The notes: generated by a model not told the origin, from the sequence alone. A stretch of DNA of 64,000 nt from Brachypterus glaber (GCA_958510825.1 OY294048.1:31771026-31835025); one strand, 5' to 3'. Counted from the first letter of the stretch, positions 1 to 10,625 are shown. Made by a program: numbers and translations.

Positions 1-1206
1 TCTGATATTTTGTAATTTCCGGGTTAAAAATAAAATTAGCAAAATTACAACCAAATTAAATTATCAGTTGTGGAGAAAAACGTTTTTAAAAATTTTATTA
101 AAGAAAAGGCTCTAAAATGTTATATAAAAGGCTTTATTATCATTCACTTACATGTGGAACTAATAAAAATTAAAACTTTTACGAATCTTCCTATACGCTC
201 AATTTTTCTACGTGTTTGCTAATTATATTCAAAATCTGCATATTTTCTGTTATATTTTAACATGATTATGTTAAAACATGGTTTGGTATATCGACAAATA
301 TTTTATAATTATTATTATTTATAAGGGTGACCAATATATGACTGACTGGCCAATATATGACTGACTGGCTTGTCTCTAATATTTTTAAAATAAAATAAAA
401 CAGGTCATTGTTTTTCATCCTAATATTTTATTTAAAGTTAGAAATTATGTCTGAAAAATAATATCATACAAATGGCCGACCCTGGAAGCCGCAAAAATCT
501 GAGCCCTCTTTACTACATTTTCCATCACTTTTTGGCAGGTTTCGAGAGGAATATTTTGAATCGCTTTCCAAACATTGTTCTTCAGCTGCTCTACATTGTT
601 TGGTTTGTTGGCATAAACCTTACTTTTTAGAAATCCCCACAGAAAAAAGTATGGAGCCGTTAAATCCGGTGACCTTGGGGGCCAGATTACATCGCCAAAT
701 CGAGATAATAAACGCCCGGAAACATTGGTCGCAAAAGATCCATTGTTTCCCTAGCTGTATGACAAGTTGCTCCGTCCTGCTGGAACCACATGTTTTGCAG
801 GTGAAGTTGTTGAATTTTAGGAGCCAGAAAGTGTTGGATCATATCGCGGTAGCGTTCTCCATTGACAGTAAGTGAATCAATCACCTGCAGCGTCTTCAAA
901 AAAGTAAGGTCCTGTGACACCTCCACACCAAATACTGCACCAAACTGTGACTCTACGGGGATGAAGTGGTCGTTGATGGATAACACGAGGGTTTTCTAAT
1001 GCCCAGATACGACAGTTCTGCTTGTTGATTGGCCTATATATTGTTTTTGAAATAGTCATAAATAAATTTAAAAATTATTTCTTAACACATGTCAAGAAAC
1101 TGTCATAATTACCTGGCCAAAGTTAGATTTTTAAAAGTGTTTTTCTCCGAAACTGCTCTGTAATTTTGCTAATTTTATTTTTACCCCCGAAATTACAAAA
1201 TATCTA
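1..1206 (-). mobile_element. Long-TIR DNA transposon with mariner-like transposase relic
   Basis: The two ends form an imperfect inverted repeat of about 80-90 bp. The arm at about 4-95 (GATATTTTGTAATTTCC, then TAAAAATAAAATTAGC) pairs with the arm at about 1128-1205 read on the other strand. Between the arms lies a broken mariner-like transposase on the minus strand. Near the left arm, at 330-370, the block CCAATATATGACTGACTGG is duplicated in tandem. The left end may extend past the window edge, so the target duplication cannot be read. Tc1/mariner is inferred from the transposase; such long arms are unusual for classic mariners. Confidence 0.65.
445..1059 (-). pseudogene. Mariner-like (IS630/Tc1/mariner, DDE) transposase, truncated and frameshifted
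   Basis: Three reading-frame pieces make up one transposase. The first (about 1059-880) has NKQNCRIW, ENPRVIH and RVTVWC, then GPYFFED. The second (about 885-690) has GERYRDM and FQQDGATCHTARETMD, which holds the second catalytic aspartate. The third (about 700-445) has WPPRSPDL and FFLWG, typical of the third catalytic block, and stops at 445-447. At least two frameshifts separate the pieces, one after GPYFFED and one before WPPRSPDL. The N-terminal helix-turn-helix half and the first catalytic aspartate are missing. It cannot encode an active enzyme. It is not a close copy of the transposase at 57.4-58.5 kb. Confidence 0.85.
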
Positions 1207-1764
1207 AACTTGAGGCAGTTTGACTGTGGCCCAAGAACCCCCCTATTGTTTTTGAAAGCAATCCCCCCACAAACAAAAAATTTATGGTTAAACTTTAAGA
1301 AAAAATAAATAAAAATAAAACACAATGCTAAATGCTAAAATCCTTTTAACTTTTTGACAAATTCATTGAAATCGCAAACGTTGTATTAACTATCGCATAC
1401 CACAATTTAAGAATTTTAAATTGCAGTTTTCTAATATAGGCTAACTTGCAAAACTATCGATTACAACTCTTTGAAGTGGACACCCACCAAGTCAAATAGA
1501 CAAGACTTGTAATTTATCGTCTTTATATATAAATATATCTTTCCTATGGACAATAAAAACCACGAGACGTAAATTTGTCGTAAAATATGGGTAGGTACTT
1601 TAAATATTCAATTTTTTTTAAGTTTACGACTCAATGACATATCGACATTGACTACATTATTTAATGTTACATTTTGTCACATAAGTGTTTTAATACTAGA
1701 TTAAACACGTTACAAAATTAACCTGTAGGAATGCTTTCCTACAAAATGTTTATGGCTTAGTTTA
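1207..1764. other. Intergenic, no gene recognised
   Basis: AT-rich DNA with no protein-like frame and no clear repeat boundary. Confidence 0.5.
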
Positions 1765-2333
1765 CACCATAGGGACTATGGCCCTTCGAAGATGACATAT
1801 TCAATGGGGAACAAATAAGAGCATCAATAAAATTTTAATGCTGCAGGGTGATTCTTCATTTAAAATTAAGCAAAAAAGTATTCTTTTAAAAAGTAACGTT
1901 TTTGGTGGCTGAATAAATTTTTTTTGAAAACGGTTGCTCCTACAGTGTTACAATATATCACATTTTTTACGTATTTTTACTTAATAAATCTATATTTTTT
2001 ACAAAAAATCCAAGTAAACTACACATACAAAATTTTGTGGCAAAAACGTGTTAAACCTCCTATATTTTGCCCGTCTAGGCACGCCTCTGGATAAATTCAA
2101 AAAAATAAATTAACATAAACTTATTGCCCTTATTAATAGTAGTATACATACAAAAGCTCGTCACTCTAGCTTAAAGGGTACCAGAGTTATTAATTAAAAA
2201 CCTTATTTTTATTACAATTTTAAAGGGCCGTAGTTCCCTAAGACCAACCTTTATAGGAACTTTTTTATATTTTTGAATGTAAAATTACCTCTTAAATTTT
2301 GGCATGCCAGTTATTGATCACCCTGTATGCATT
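1765..2333. mobile_element. Relic of CAGGGTGATC-ended MITE family
   Basis: The piece at 1775-1840 (GGCCCTTCGAAGATGACATA and following) matches 56187-56250 on the same strand. The piece at 2222-2333, ending GATCACCCTGTAT, is an inverted match to 56080-56190. The two window locations therefore carry rearranged copies of one family. The middle, about 1850-2220, contains a second GCAGGGTGATTC end and is not resolved. Confidence 0.5.
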
Positions 2334-2334
2334 T

Positions 2335-2480
2335 TTATCGTAATATGTATATTTACCGAGATAACCGCACTCATTCCTAAAATCCAAATACCGGACACCC
2401 CTTACGCAAATCACCCGGTGAAAACTAACAGGATTGTTCCCTTACCATCCTCTACTACCAGTTAAAGTATCAGCCTGTGT
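2335..2480 (+). repeat. Solo fragment of the foldback family at 17.8-18.8 kb
   Basis: The blocks GAGATAACCGCACTC, CCGGACACCCCTTACGCAAA and TCACCCGGTGAAAACTAACAGG match both arms of the foldback at 17790-18823, including the terminal CTACTACC segment. Only one arm is present here. Confidence 0.65.
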
Positions 2481-2567
2481 GCATTTTTTGCAATTTACAA
2501 GCTTTGACTTACCAGCATTGTCAAATATGTAACTATTTAGCTTAATAATTAATTATAATAATAATTA

Positions 2568-2859
2568 CACAGGCACAAAAAAAAAAAGGTTCGTTTCCCC
2601 AGACGAAACAAACATGTCTATACGTTTTTGGGGGCGCTGAATCCGAATATGGGGTTAGTTTACCTCGGTCAGGTCGCATTTCGTAGCTAACCTCAAAAAA
2701 GTGATGAAAGTTGAAACACATTTCATCACTTTTCTGAGGTTAGGAACGAAATGCGACCTGACCAAGCCAAACCAACCCCATATTCGGATTCAGCGACCCC
2801 AAAAAGGTATAGGAATATTTGTCTCGTCTGGGGAAACATCCTTTTTTTGTGTGCCTGTG
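2568..2859. mobile_element. Foldback MITE, PIF/Harbinger-like, CACAGGCACA ends
   Basis: This is a near-complete palindrome. The left arm (CACAGGCACA, A-tract, CCCCAGACGA, GCTGAATCCGAATATGGGGT, GGTCAGGTCGCATTTCG, AGTGATGAAA) is mirrored by the right arm, ending TTTGTGTGCCTGTG. It is flanked by TTA on the left and CTA on the right. Its termini and GCTGAATCCGAAT core are shared with the larger foldback at 25220-25683, which has a perfect TTA duplication. No coding capacity. Confidence 0.75.
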
Positions 2860-2984
2860 CTATTTATTAGTATACGTTAAGAGCACGCAAACAAAAAGTT
2901 TATTTAAATAATTCATTTCCGATTATTCTATATTTTTACACGCCGAACTCTGCATAGAAGGAAAAATAAAATTAATAGTATATA

Positions 2985-3576
2985 CAGCCTGTTCCAGAAC
3001 TCGCGTATAGAATAGAATATTTGAGGGTATATTAAAAACCCTCTGGAAAATATGAAAAAATATCAAAAAAAAAATCCATCTTCGTTCAATTCAAAAATAA
3101 GAACGCTTTAAGTTGATGATGTTAAATTGCCTTTAAAAGTTGAATTTGTAGCTATGAAAGCAATTTTAATTATTTCAGGTACATATTCTGTAGGTTGATA
3201 TGGTGATTAATGCGACATAAATATTTATTAATGTCAAAAAACCACCGCCGGATGGAGTGACCCTATAAAAATAAATAGAATATTTGATAGCCTCTGTCGG
3301 TTTTGTCAAAATATAATAACCTAAAAAGATTCTAAAGTTGAAAGTCTCAAACAATGCACGCGTCAACAATTGAAAGTCCAAACCATAGTTACTAATAAAT
3401 AGGGAAAAACTAATTTGTACGTAATTTCACATCTGCAACAGGATTGGTCAGATTAAATAGCTTCCTTTTTAATTGGTATTGAAGGTGGATTTTTTTTTTT
3501 GATTTTTTTTTTCATATTTTCCAGAGGGTTTTCAATATACCCTCAAATTTCTGTACGCGAGTTCTGGAACAGGCTG
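2985..3576 (-). mobile_element. Internally deleted derivative of the 56.6-58.8 kb mariner
   Basis: Both ends match the complete element at 56586-58806: CAGCCTGTTCCAGAACTCGC at one end and its inverse at the other, each flanked by TA (2983-2984 and 3577-3578). Read on the minus strand, sequence matching the left 328 bp of the parent runs to GGATGGAGTGACC and GGCGGTGG (parent 56895-56913). It then joins directly to GACATTAATAAATATTTATG (parent 58549). About 1.63 kb holding the whole transposase is missing. This is a typical origin of a non-autonomous mariner. It is inverted relative to the parent in the window. Confidence 0.93.
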
Positions 3577-3582
3577 TACAGT

Positions 3583-3725
3583 GGAGTAGGATTAGGATTA
3601 GCACGAGTAGGGTTATTGGGGAGTAGGGTTAATGGAGAGTAGCGATTTTACAGAGTAGGATTGTGCTAGAGTAGGAATTCTATGAAGTAGGGGCATTAAG
3701 GAGTAGAAAAATTGAAAGTAGGTAT
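3583..3725 (+). repeat. Degenerate GAGTAGG tandem repeat
   Basis: GAGTAGG or a one-base variant recurs about nine times at intervals of about 10-26 bp, starting right after the right end of the deleted mariner. Confidence 0.6.
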
Positions 3726-4636
3726 GTTATTCTGCTGTTAAAACGACCGGTCGTATATGGTCGTACATATCTCTGTGTAGCTTCAAATTCTAGCACTAAA
3801 CTATGATAAATATTTTTATAATTCTTTAAATAAATCAATAATTTTAAATAAATACCTACATAGTATATTTGACATACATATTATAATACCCAGAAGATCT
3901 TATTAACTATGAGTAGGTCCTTTCATGAATGAATAATTACGACTTGCACCCACAGTCAATAGGTCTTAGATCTGCATTCTAATGGTTCCATACCTTATAA
4001 CACTTGTGTAGTCAAGTGTTGTTAAAAAACATACAAGGGTTACACAATAGGTAATGTAAAGCCATCTCAATTTGAATTAAAACATAATAATATTAATGAT
4101 ATTAATTATTAATTATGCTTTTAAAAAATATTCTTTTTTTTTTTCTAAAAACGTTTCTTTTTTCGTAAAACGAAAAATGAATTAAAAAAAAATGTTTTTG
4201 AAAAAAATTGTTTTTACCCCATTTTACCCCCTACTCCAATCCGATTTTTAACAAAAAGAATTCCAGACTAGAACTTTGGATAATTAACCTGTGGTCCAAA
4301 TTTGAAGTCTGTAGTCCGAAGCGTTTTTGAGTTATCGTGGTCACAAATTTTCCGGACACAGATCGACAGACAGACAGAAATCATGTTTTGGATATAAAAC
4401 GTCCAGAATCGTAAAAAAAAGCAATACAAATTTTTCGAATTTTTTTTACTAACGCAAGACTTTCCTTGGGGAAAGGAAAATTATTCTTACACTCTTATAA
4501 GACTAGAAAACTAATCCAGGAGGGTAAAGTAATTTAATATTTTTAATGCCAAGTGTTTTTTTTTAGTATTCTAAACTAAAAAGATGAAATTTTCCAATAA
4601 AATTGTATAAATTGTAAATTACATAAAAACTTGGTT
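3726..4636. other. No gene; dispersed-repeat fragment at 4231-4480
   Basis: AT-rich. The stretch at 4231-4480 holds a GACAGACAGACAG run and the ending ACTTTCCTTGGGGAAAGG, a style also seen near 22.5 kb and 39.2 kb, so it is probably part of a dispersed non-coding repeat. Nothing else is recognisable. Confidence 0.4.
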
Positions 4637-4642
4637 TTTATT
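4637..4642 (-). terminator. Candidate polyadenylation signal AATAAA
   Basis: AATAAA on the minus strand, about 57 nt past the stop codon of the YWLRN-repeat gene. Chance occurrences are common in DNA this AT-rich. Confidence 0.4.
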
Positions 4643-4698
4643 TATAGATATACACATACACAGATTTTTTTCTAATATACATTAATTTAAATTGTTTT

Positions 4699-5604
4699 CT
4701 ATTGTTGATTTCCAGTTTTTAAATGTCTTGTTCTCAACACGTTTCCCCATCGTTTACTTTTGCAAAGAGTTACTCTTGATTTGACTTTTAATTTATTTGT
4801 TTGACGATGCTGTGTAATTTTTGTATCTGATTTTGAAATCCAGTTTCTGTTTCTCAGCCAGTAATTATTTTTGACGAGTTGGATTGGTTTATTTGCTCCT
4901 GTAATTTTTAGAACAGATTTCAATTCAGGTTTATCATTTCTTAACCAATATGTGTTTTTTGCAGGTTGATTTAATTCACTTTCAAGAAATTTAATTGCAT
5001 TAAATTTATTAGGTTTTGAATTCTTAAAACCAGTTGTCTTTTCTTTAACAATAATTTCAGATTTTTCCTGTAAATTATATCTAGGACTATACAAGATTTT
5101 AACAACCTCTTGACTTTTTGATTTGGATAGCAATTTAAATTTTTTATTTCGTAACCAATATGAGTTGATGGTTTGATTATCGGATTTATTGGTGATATTT
5201 GGTTTCTTGTGACTCTTAGGCTTCTCTATGTTTTCAAGCATGTCAATTAGTGTATTTACATTTTTCAGGATTTTTGATTTGGACGCCATTTCTGGTTTAC
5301 TATTTCTTAACCAGTAAATATTTTGAGTTGATTGATTTAATTTATTATGTTTGTGAAATATTTTGCGAGTATGGGATTTGTTTACGGTCTTTGGATCTTG
5401 CTGATGATTTTGATTGTCCACATAGCTTTTACTTTCGGTTTTTTCCACCAAATTGTACAGACTATTTACGGTTTTAAGGCTTACAATCAAGCGTTTATAC
5501 CTTTCTTTAAGATTTCCAGCATCTCCACCTTCAACATTTTTACGACCATCTATGATTCCCGTATTTGATTTTCTACAACTGGAGTTTCTTGGAGTTGGTT
5601 TCAT
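4699..5604 (-). CDS. Basic protein with four YWLRN repeats, function unknown
   Basis: The frame is 301 residues with no intron, more than three times longer than most random frames here. I do not recognise the family. Four copies of an YWLRN motif, each preceded by N and a variable residue, occur at about residues 96, 148, 219 and 248. The first three continue with a KPE/KFK-like segment and SK-rich sequence, roughly (N-x-Y-W-L-R-N-x-K-P-E-L). The protein is rich in K, N and S, has no signal peptide or membrane segment, and ends in a strongly basic tail (KSRVTLCKSKRWGNVLRTRH). Residues 30-60 (LKERYKRLIVSLKTVNSLYNLVEK) could form a helix. The ATG follows AAAA, a favourable insect start context, and AATAAA lies 57 nt past the TAG stop. 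The spaced aromatic-basic motif suggests a repeated binding peptide, perhaps nucleic-acid or protein docking, but this is inference. It could lie in a large SRF intron, same strand. Confidence 0.65.
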   Translation of the reverse strand: MKPTPRNSSCRKSNTGIIDGRKNVEGGDAGNLKERYKRLIVSLKTVNSLYNLVEKTESKSYVDNQNHQQDPKTVNKSHTRKIFHKHNKLNQSTQNIYWLRNSKPEMASKSKILKNVNTLIDMLENIEKPKSHKKPNITNKSDNQTINSYWLRNKKFKLLSKSKSQEVVKILYSPRYNLQEKSEIIVKEKTTGFKNSKPNKFNAIKFLESELNQPAKNTYWLRNDKPELKSVLKITGANKPIQLVKNNYWLRNRNWISKSDTKITQHRQTNKLKVKSRVTLCKSKRWGNVLRTRHLKTGNQQ

Positions 5605-5800
5605 TTTTATACAGAATTTTTGAATTCACAGACCAAAAAGAAGTTTCCTCAAAGTAAATTACCAAAATTTATAACTCAAATGTCATAATTTGACGTTGTG
5701 AGTCAAGGACTATAGCTTTTAGTTATAGATATCTTGATCTAATGAAAATGTTTGAAAATATACAGGGTGTTTCTTTAGGATCTCAGCGCATCAAATAGGA

Positions 5801-6044
5801 AATAGTTATTTATGGTACTAGTGAGTAAAGTAAGATATTGCCCATGAGAAAATTGACCTGCGAGGCGTCAGCCAAGCAGGTTAATTTTCGAGAGGGCAAT
5901 ATCGGTTTACCCATGAGTGCCATACAAGGTTTTATCCAATAAATAGCTTAGGAATTCATATTTTTATTAAAAATTTTAATGACATTTACAAGAAAATAAT
6001 TTGACAAGTGACAGTTGAGTGGGTAAAATAAATAATTATCCACT
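5801..6044 (+). repeat. Dispersed 244-bp repeat, copy 1
   Basis: Aligns without gaps to 19553-19796 with 8 differences (about 97% identity). It contains a hairpin: CCTGCGAGGCG and AAGCAGG flanked by AAAATTG and TTAATTTT. It shows no coding potential. Transposition or recent segmental copying both fit. A separate CAGGGTG-type end lies just upstream at 5761. Confidence 0.85.
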
Positions 6045-6095
6045 TTAATTTCTCGGCCATTTTCCTTATATTTTCCTTATATATTGTTAATAGTA

Positions 6096-6608
6096 TATTA
6101 AAGTACTAGTTTCATAACATAAGTTTTTAGCGCACGAGTTCAAGTTTAGAAAACGAGCCGCTTGCGGCGGGTTTTCCAAAGTACTAGTGCGCTAAAAACG
6201 TGTTATGAAACGAGTGCTTTATACATTTTTTTCTATTTTGCTTTAAAATTTAAAAAAACTTACATTTAAATTGATGACTGATTTTTGTTTCGGATTGGCA
6301 TTACAGTTTACACCATGTTTAAAATTCTAAGAACAAATGATATTTTGATATATTTTATAGTCATTTCTTCTCTTTTTTACTGCAATTAACCAAGCCACAA
6401 TTTTAACATGGTAAAAATAACCTAAACGCAAAATTTTGTAGAAAATTCAATTTTAAAGCGACATTGACATTTGCACGGAAAACGTCAAGCGATAGGCCAG
6501 GTCTGTTGCCAACCCAAAAAAACAAAAAGTACAGGCCTCTTATGGGCCTATAAGAACACGCAAAATGCGTGTGATTATGAGCTTATAAGAGTCGCAAAAT
6601 AGAAAAAA
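6096..6608 (+). repeat. Dispersed ~510-bp repeat with terminal hairpin, copy 1
   Basis: Starts TATTAAAGTACTAGTTTCA and ends GTCGCAAAATAGAAAAAA. The first 150 bp fold back on themselves: GTACTAGTTTCATAACA pairs with TGTTATGAAACGAGTGC, and GCCGCTTGCGGC forms the loop stem. A second short palindrome, ACACGCAAAATGCGTGT, lies near the right end. Other copies are at 49222-49968 (plus) and 55046-55560 (minus), and a degenerate piece of the hairpin is at about 15290-15375. No coding capacity. The class of element is unknown to me. Confidence 0.85.
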
Positions 6609-7350
6609 TTGATTTGTTGCTGGCTTAATTGAAGAATATTGACACATTTAACACTTGGAAAAAATATGTTTCAAACAAGACGACTGTTATACTTAGTTTT
6701 ATGTATATGTACTTAGTTAAGTCATCAACTGACTTAAGTGACAAGTTAGATTTAAATGGTACAATTTTTGGGTGTAGTACTTTTTAAAGATCGCAACTGT
6801 ACCATGTTAAACGCTTTTTGTCCTACGAGGGTACTTAAAGTCAGCGCAAATGCGTCAAAGTTTTGACTTTTTTGTATTAAATAAGGCATTTTCGAGGATT
6901 AAAAAACGTAAAGTTTTCGTAATTATAATAAAATAAATTAAATGTTTTAAATTTTAAAATAAACATAAAAATATTAATTAATACATAAATGAGAAAAAAA
7001 GGAAGCTAACTTAAGACCTAAATCTAGTGTCCCTTCTATAGCTTTTGCAAATAAAAAAAAAACAAAAAAACTTTTTTAATCTGGATCTGATTCAAACCTT
7101 GTAAAACATTTTAAAGAGCCCCTGTATCACATTGATAGATTCGTTGTTAGAAGAGTGATGTTGGGTAGCATTGACTCGTTTCATCATGACATTGAGTAAA
7201 TATTTACTTAGATAGCCAGCATTTAGTACAAATTAAATATACCAGCTACCATGGGAACCCATCAGCTTCCGCGATACCATGGTGTAAATATGTATTTTGT
7301 GTTTGTTTATTAGTCGTGAGTCGGTGGGCTTTTTACTCGACTGTTGGAAA
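6609..7350. other. No gene recognised
   Basis: AT-rich, with a short palindrome around 7248-7284 (TACCATGGGA and ATACCATGGT). No boundary of a known element was seen. Confidence 0.4.
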
Positions 7351-8897
7351 CAGGGCCGTCTTAACTTATGGGGCAAGGGAATAGCCGCCGAAGGCTGCTG
7401 TGGCGAAAAACCGATTGCCTATTTTTTTTTGGTAGATTCGTATTTTTGCGAGCCTCTAGCATAAACATGCCTTTGGGCCGCAGTACACAAATAACTATAC
7501 AGTGCAATCCAAAATTTACCCCGACCCCTTCCTAACTTTAAAAGAGTTGAGATATAAACTTCGAATTCGGCGAACTTAAATAAGACAATTTAAACTACTT
7601 TTTAAAATAAACTTGATATTTTTGACTTATAAAATGTAGTCAGGGGAGCGTTTTAAAGGAGATAGTTCTTTTTTTAACCATGATTAACTATAGATAGTAT
7701 AGTTTGACGCACGGATCTGTGGCTACAGGAAATATGTTTGGACTGTGTGTGCAAGTGGGAGGCCCGTTGTAGGCACGCACGCTTTATAACGTAAAGAAGA
7801 GAGCCCGAATGATTCCTTCCTCTTTCGTCGGAGACTTTCTTTCATGCAGAGAACTACATATATACTATACATTGTAGTTATTTTTGCAGTTTGTTTAATT
7901 CTGGGACATTTAAATTAATTAAAAATGCTACATTTTCCTATAAATTTTGATCTTTCTTAGGGGGGTAATTTTTAGACCGCACTATACAGGCTGATTCAGA
8001 ATTGGTGAATCAAACGAAAATGGTAGATTTCCCATGCGAAAATAAGACAAAAAGTTCCTATAAAGGTGGTCCGTAAACGAGCCCTTGTCTTATTTTCGCA
8101 TGGAGAATCTACCATTTTCGTTTGATTCACCAATTCTGAATCAGCTTGTATAGTACGGTTTAAAAATTATTCCCCTAAGAAAGATTAAAATTTATAGAAA
8201 AATATAGCATTTTTAATTGTAATTTGTAAAAAGACAAAAGTGTGAGCTAAAGCAGTACGTTTTACGAAGCAATACGGAATCTTTCTTTGATATTTTAGTA
8301 TAACTTTTTGTGCGGAAGATTTGTATTAATTACAACGGGCCTTCCACTTGCACACACATTCCAAACATATTTCCCGTAGCCACAAATCCGTGCGTCAAAC
8401 TATACTATCTATAATTATTCATGGTTAAATAGAGGATTATCACCTTTAAAACGCTCCCCTGACCACATTTCAAAAGTCAAAAATATCAAGTTTATTTTAC
8501 AGGGTTCAACAATTCTGGATCACCCTGTATAGACGTAAAGGATTTGTTATTAAGAATATAATATTTATAAGTAAAAATACATTATGCCTTCGATGTTTTT
8601 TTTACCCCTCTTTTTATTAATCTAAAATCGTAATTTTTTATTTAAATATGACATACATTGTATTTTTTTCAAACACTAACCTTTGTGTTTTATCAAAAAC
8701 ATTATTTGAATTACTATTTATTACTAAAACAGAGTATTTTAATTAAATTAAAAAAAAATATATTGACTCGCTAAATAAAATAACAAGAAAAATAGTGCTG
8801 TTAATAACTGCGAGTTATTAATGCGCGCGCGTAGAAATAACAAATCCTTAGATCTGGGAACACTGCCCGGGCGGCCAAAAATCTAAAGACGGCCCTG
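7351..8897. mobile_element. hAT-like non-autonomous element, CAGGGCCGTC ends
   Basis: The left end CAGGGCCGTCTTAACTTATG and right end CTAAAGACGGCCCTG are inverted, and CAGGGCCG is a hAT-type terminus. The flanking octamers (GTTGGAAA and ATTCAGAA) match only partly, so the insertion is old or the superfamily call is imprecise. No transposase is left. Most of the inside is a nested foldback at about 7498-8530. Confidence 0.6.
7498..8530. mobile_element. Large foldback nested inside the hAT-like element
   Basis: Long inverted arms at 7611-7985 and 8150-8496 pair through landmarks such as CTTGATATTTTTGACTT, AGGGGAGCGTTTTAAAGG, TAGTTTGACGCACGGATC and ACTTGCACACACA. A second, tighter palindrome at 7990-8150 (GAATTGGTGAATCAAACG and ATGGTAGATT with their inverses) occupies the centre, so at least two foldbacks are nested. 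The left boundary (TACAGTGCAATCC) resembles the ends of the CAGTGCGGTCC family at 20.8 kb. No coding capacity. Confidence 0.7.
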
Positions 8898-10314
8898 ATT
8901 CAGAAACAGTTCAATTAACAAGAGTATTCTTAAACATCTTACCTACTGTAGATATTCAATTATATTTTTACTTTAAAACAAAAATGTATTATACGTTTAT
9001 GCTGGTAAGTTTTATCAAATTTTGACAGCTTTTGTCATTTTTTAAATAAAATTTAGTTTTAATTTTTTTATCTGGAAAGTCATTAAATCTATTCATTTTG
9101 AATGAAATATTACTTAGTAGAAAAATACAAATTATTTAAAAGATTGTTTACTTTTAATTTAATGGAGAATCCAAATATGTAAAAATATACAGGGTGTTCC
9201 TTTTAAAAATCGAAAGTAGGTGTCGTTTCCGGTTGAACCGGAAGTGAAAAAAAATACATTATATGATATAATTCAATTCAATTGTCATTAAGCTTTAGCT
9301 AGTGTATAAATTTAAATTTTCTGTTTTTCTTCGCATTTTACACGGTAAACTATTATTCATGTCTTAATAAAATTCTGATGTCACAAAACAGAAAAAAAAA
9401 CACTCAAAAAGAAAAACAGGTGCTGCCTTCTATCGCTAAAATAACAAAGTAACGTATGCATTTCTACTAGTGTTTAGATAAAAACATTTAAATGTATTAC
9501 TTAAATAACAAAAAACAAAGTTTATTTTATTGATTTCTATTTATTATTCTATATTGAAAAAGCAACATTTGTAACAAACTTCACTGCAACTAAACATTTC
9601 AATATGGCGTCAAAATTCAAACAGATTTTGTAGTGGGAAAGAAGGCAAATGATTGTAAATAAAACAGCCTCGATTCAAAATTTCATTTATCCCTCAAGAA
9701 ATGAAACAGTTTCCACCTCGGTATGTAATATGCTATTGTCTCCGGCGTTATTAGGGTTTTTTAAGAAATTTTAATGTGAAACCAACATACTCTACTAGTT
9801 GTACTACTGTGAAGAGTAAAATAACATAACATAAAATAAATAAACAATTTCATTTACAAGCCTGAAATAAACATTACACATAATACATAATAATTAACAC
9901 CATGTGAGTGGGTGCCAAATAATTTATAATCATTGAAAATGTCCAACGTAGAATTTCTAGTCATTGCCTACAAGTTTTAGGCTACAACTGATGACACTTA
10001 CTATTTTAAAAATTCTAACCAGCTGAACAGTTGCAAGCACCTTGTCACAACATGGGCACTAGGCACTAATTTGAAACTTTATGAAAAGAAAAGTTGTGTA
10101 TCAAGTGAATAGCCAACCATTAACACCTACATAATTTATTAAAGTTTGAAAGTCTGTATCTCCAAAACTTTATATTCTAGCAAAAAACTGTAAATAACAT
10201 TTTTTATAGGGCTTCAAAATAGCTTTCATTTAAATATAATTTTTTAAAATCGAGTTATAAATAAGTGAGATGCTAAAAAAACGTTTTACTGCTTTAAACG
10301 CCAATATCTCGAAA
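8898..10314. other. No gene; isolated MITE end at 9188
   Basis: AT-rich. At 9188-9255 a single end reads CAGGGTGTTCC followed by TTTCCGGTTGAACCGGAAG. A related end in the opposite direction lies at 16016-16104. Nothing else is recognised. Confidence 0.4.
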
Positions 10315-10445
10315 ACAATCCATACATAAATATCACACGAGTGTGATATAAAAATATCAAACTAGTGCGATATGAGGCGTTTTCTAAAGAACAAAAGAGT
10401 GTGCTAAATGTCATTTTCATAGAGGATCGTAGGAAAAATATGTAA
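10315..10445 (+). repeat. Dispersed ~125-bp repeat, copy 1
   Basis: Matches 16958-17078 through CATACATAAATATCA, ATATCAAACTAGTG, GCGTTTTCTAAA and GTCATTTTCATAGAGGATC. It includes the short palindromic unit ATATCACACGAGTGTGATAT. Confidence 0.75.
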
Positions 10446-10625
10446 CATTTTATGGCAACTGTTGCTAGACCCTTCTCTGATTGTATAAAATGTATACAGG
10501 GCAAAGTGTGCATCCGGATCTGTGACAGTCAAAGGAAAGGGGAGAAAATTGAAATACGAGGTTCTGAGATTAAAAATCTCTAAAAATATTTCCATAGATT
10601 AACACCCTTTATATATACAATAAAT

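Noticed and set aside
3583..3610. Telomeric TTAGG repeat
   Set aside because: Only two TTAGG-like steps within a GAGTAGG array; not a telomere tract.
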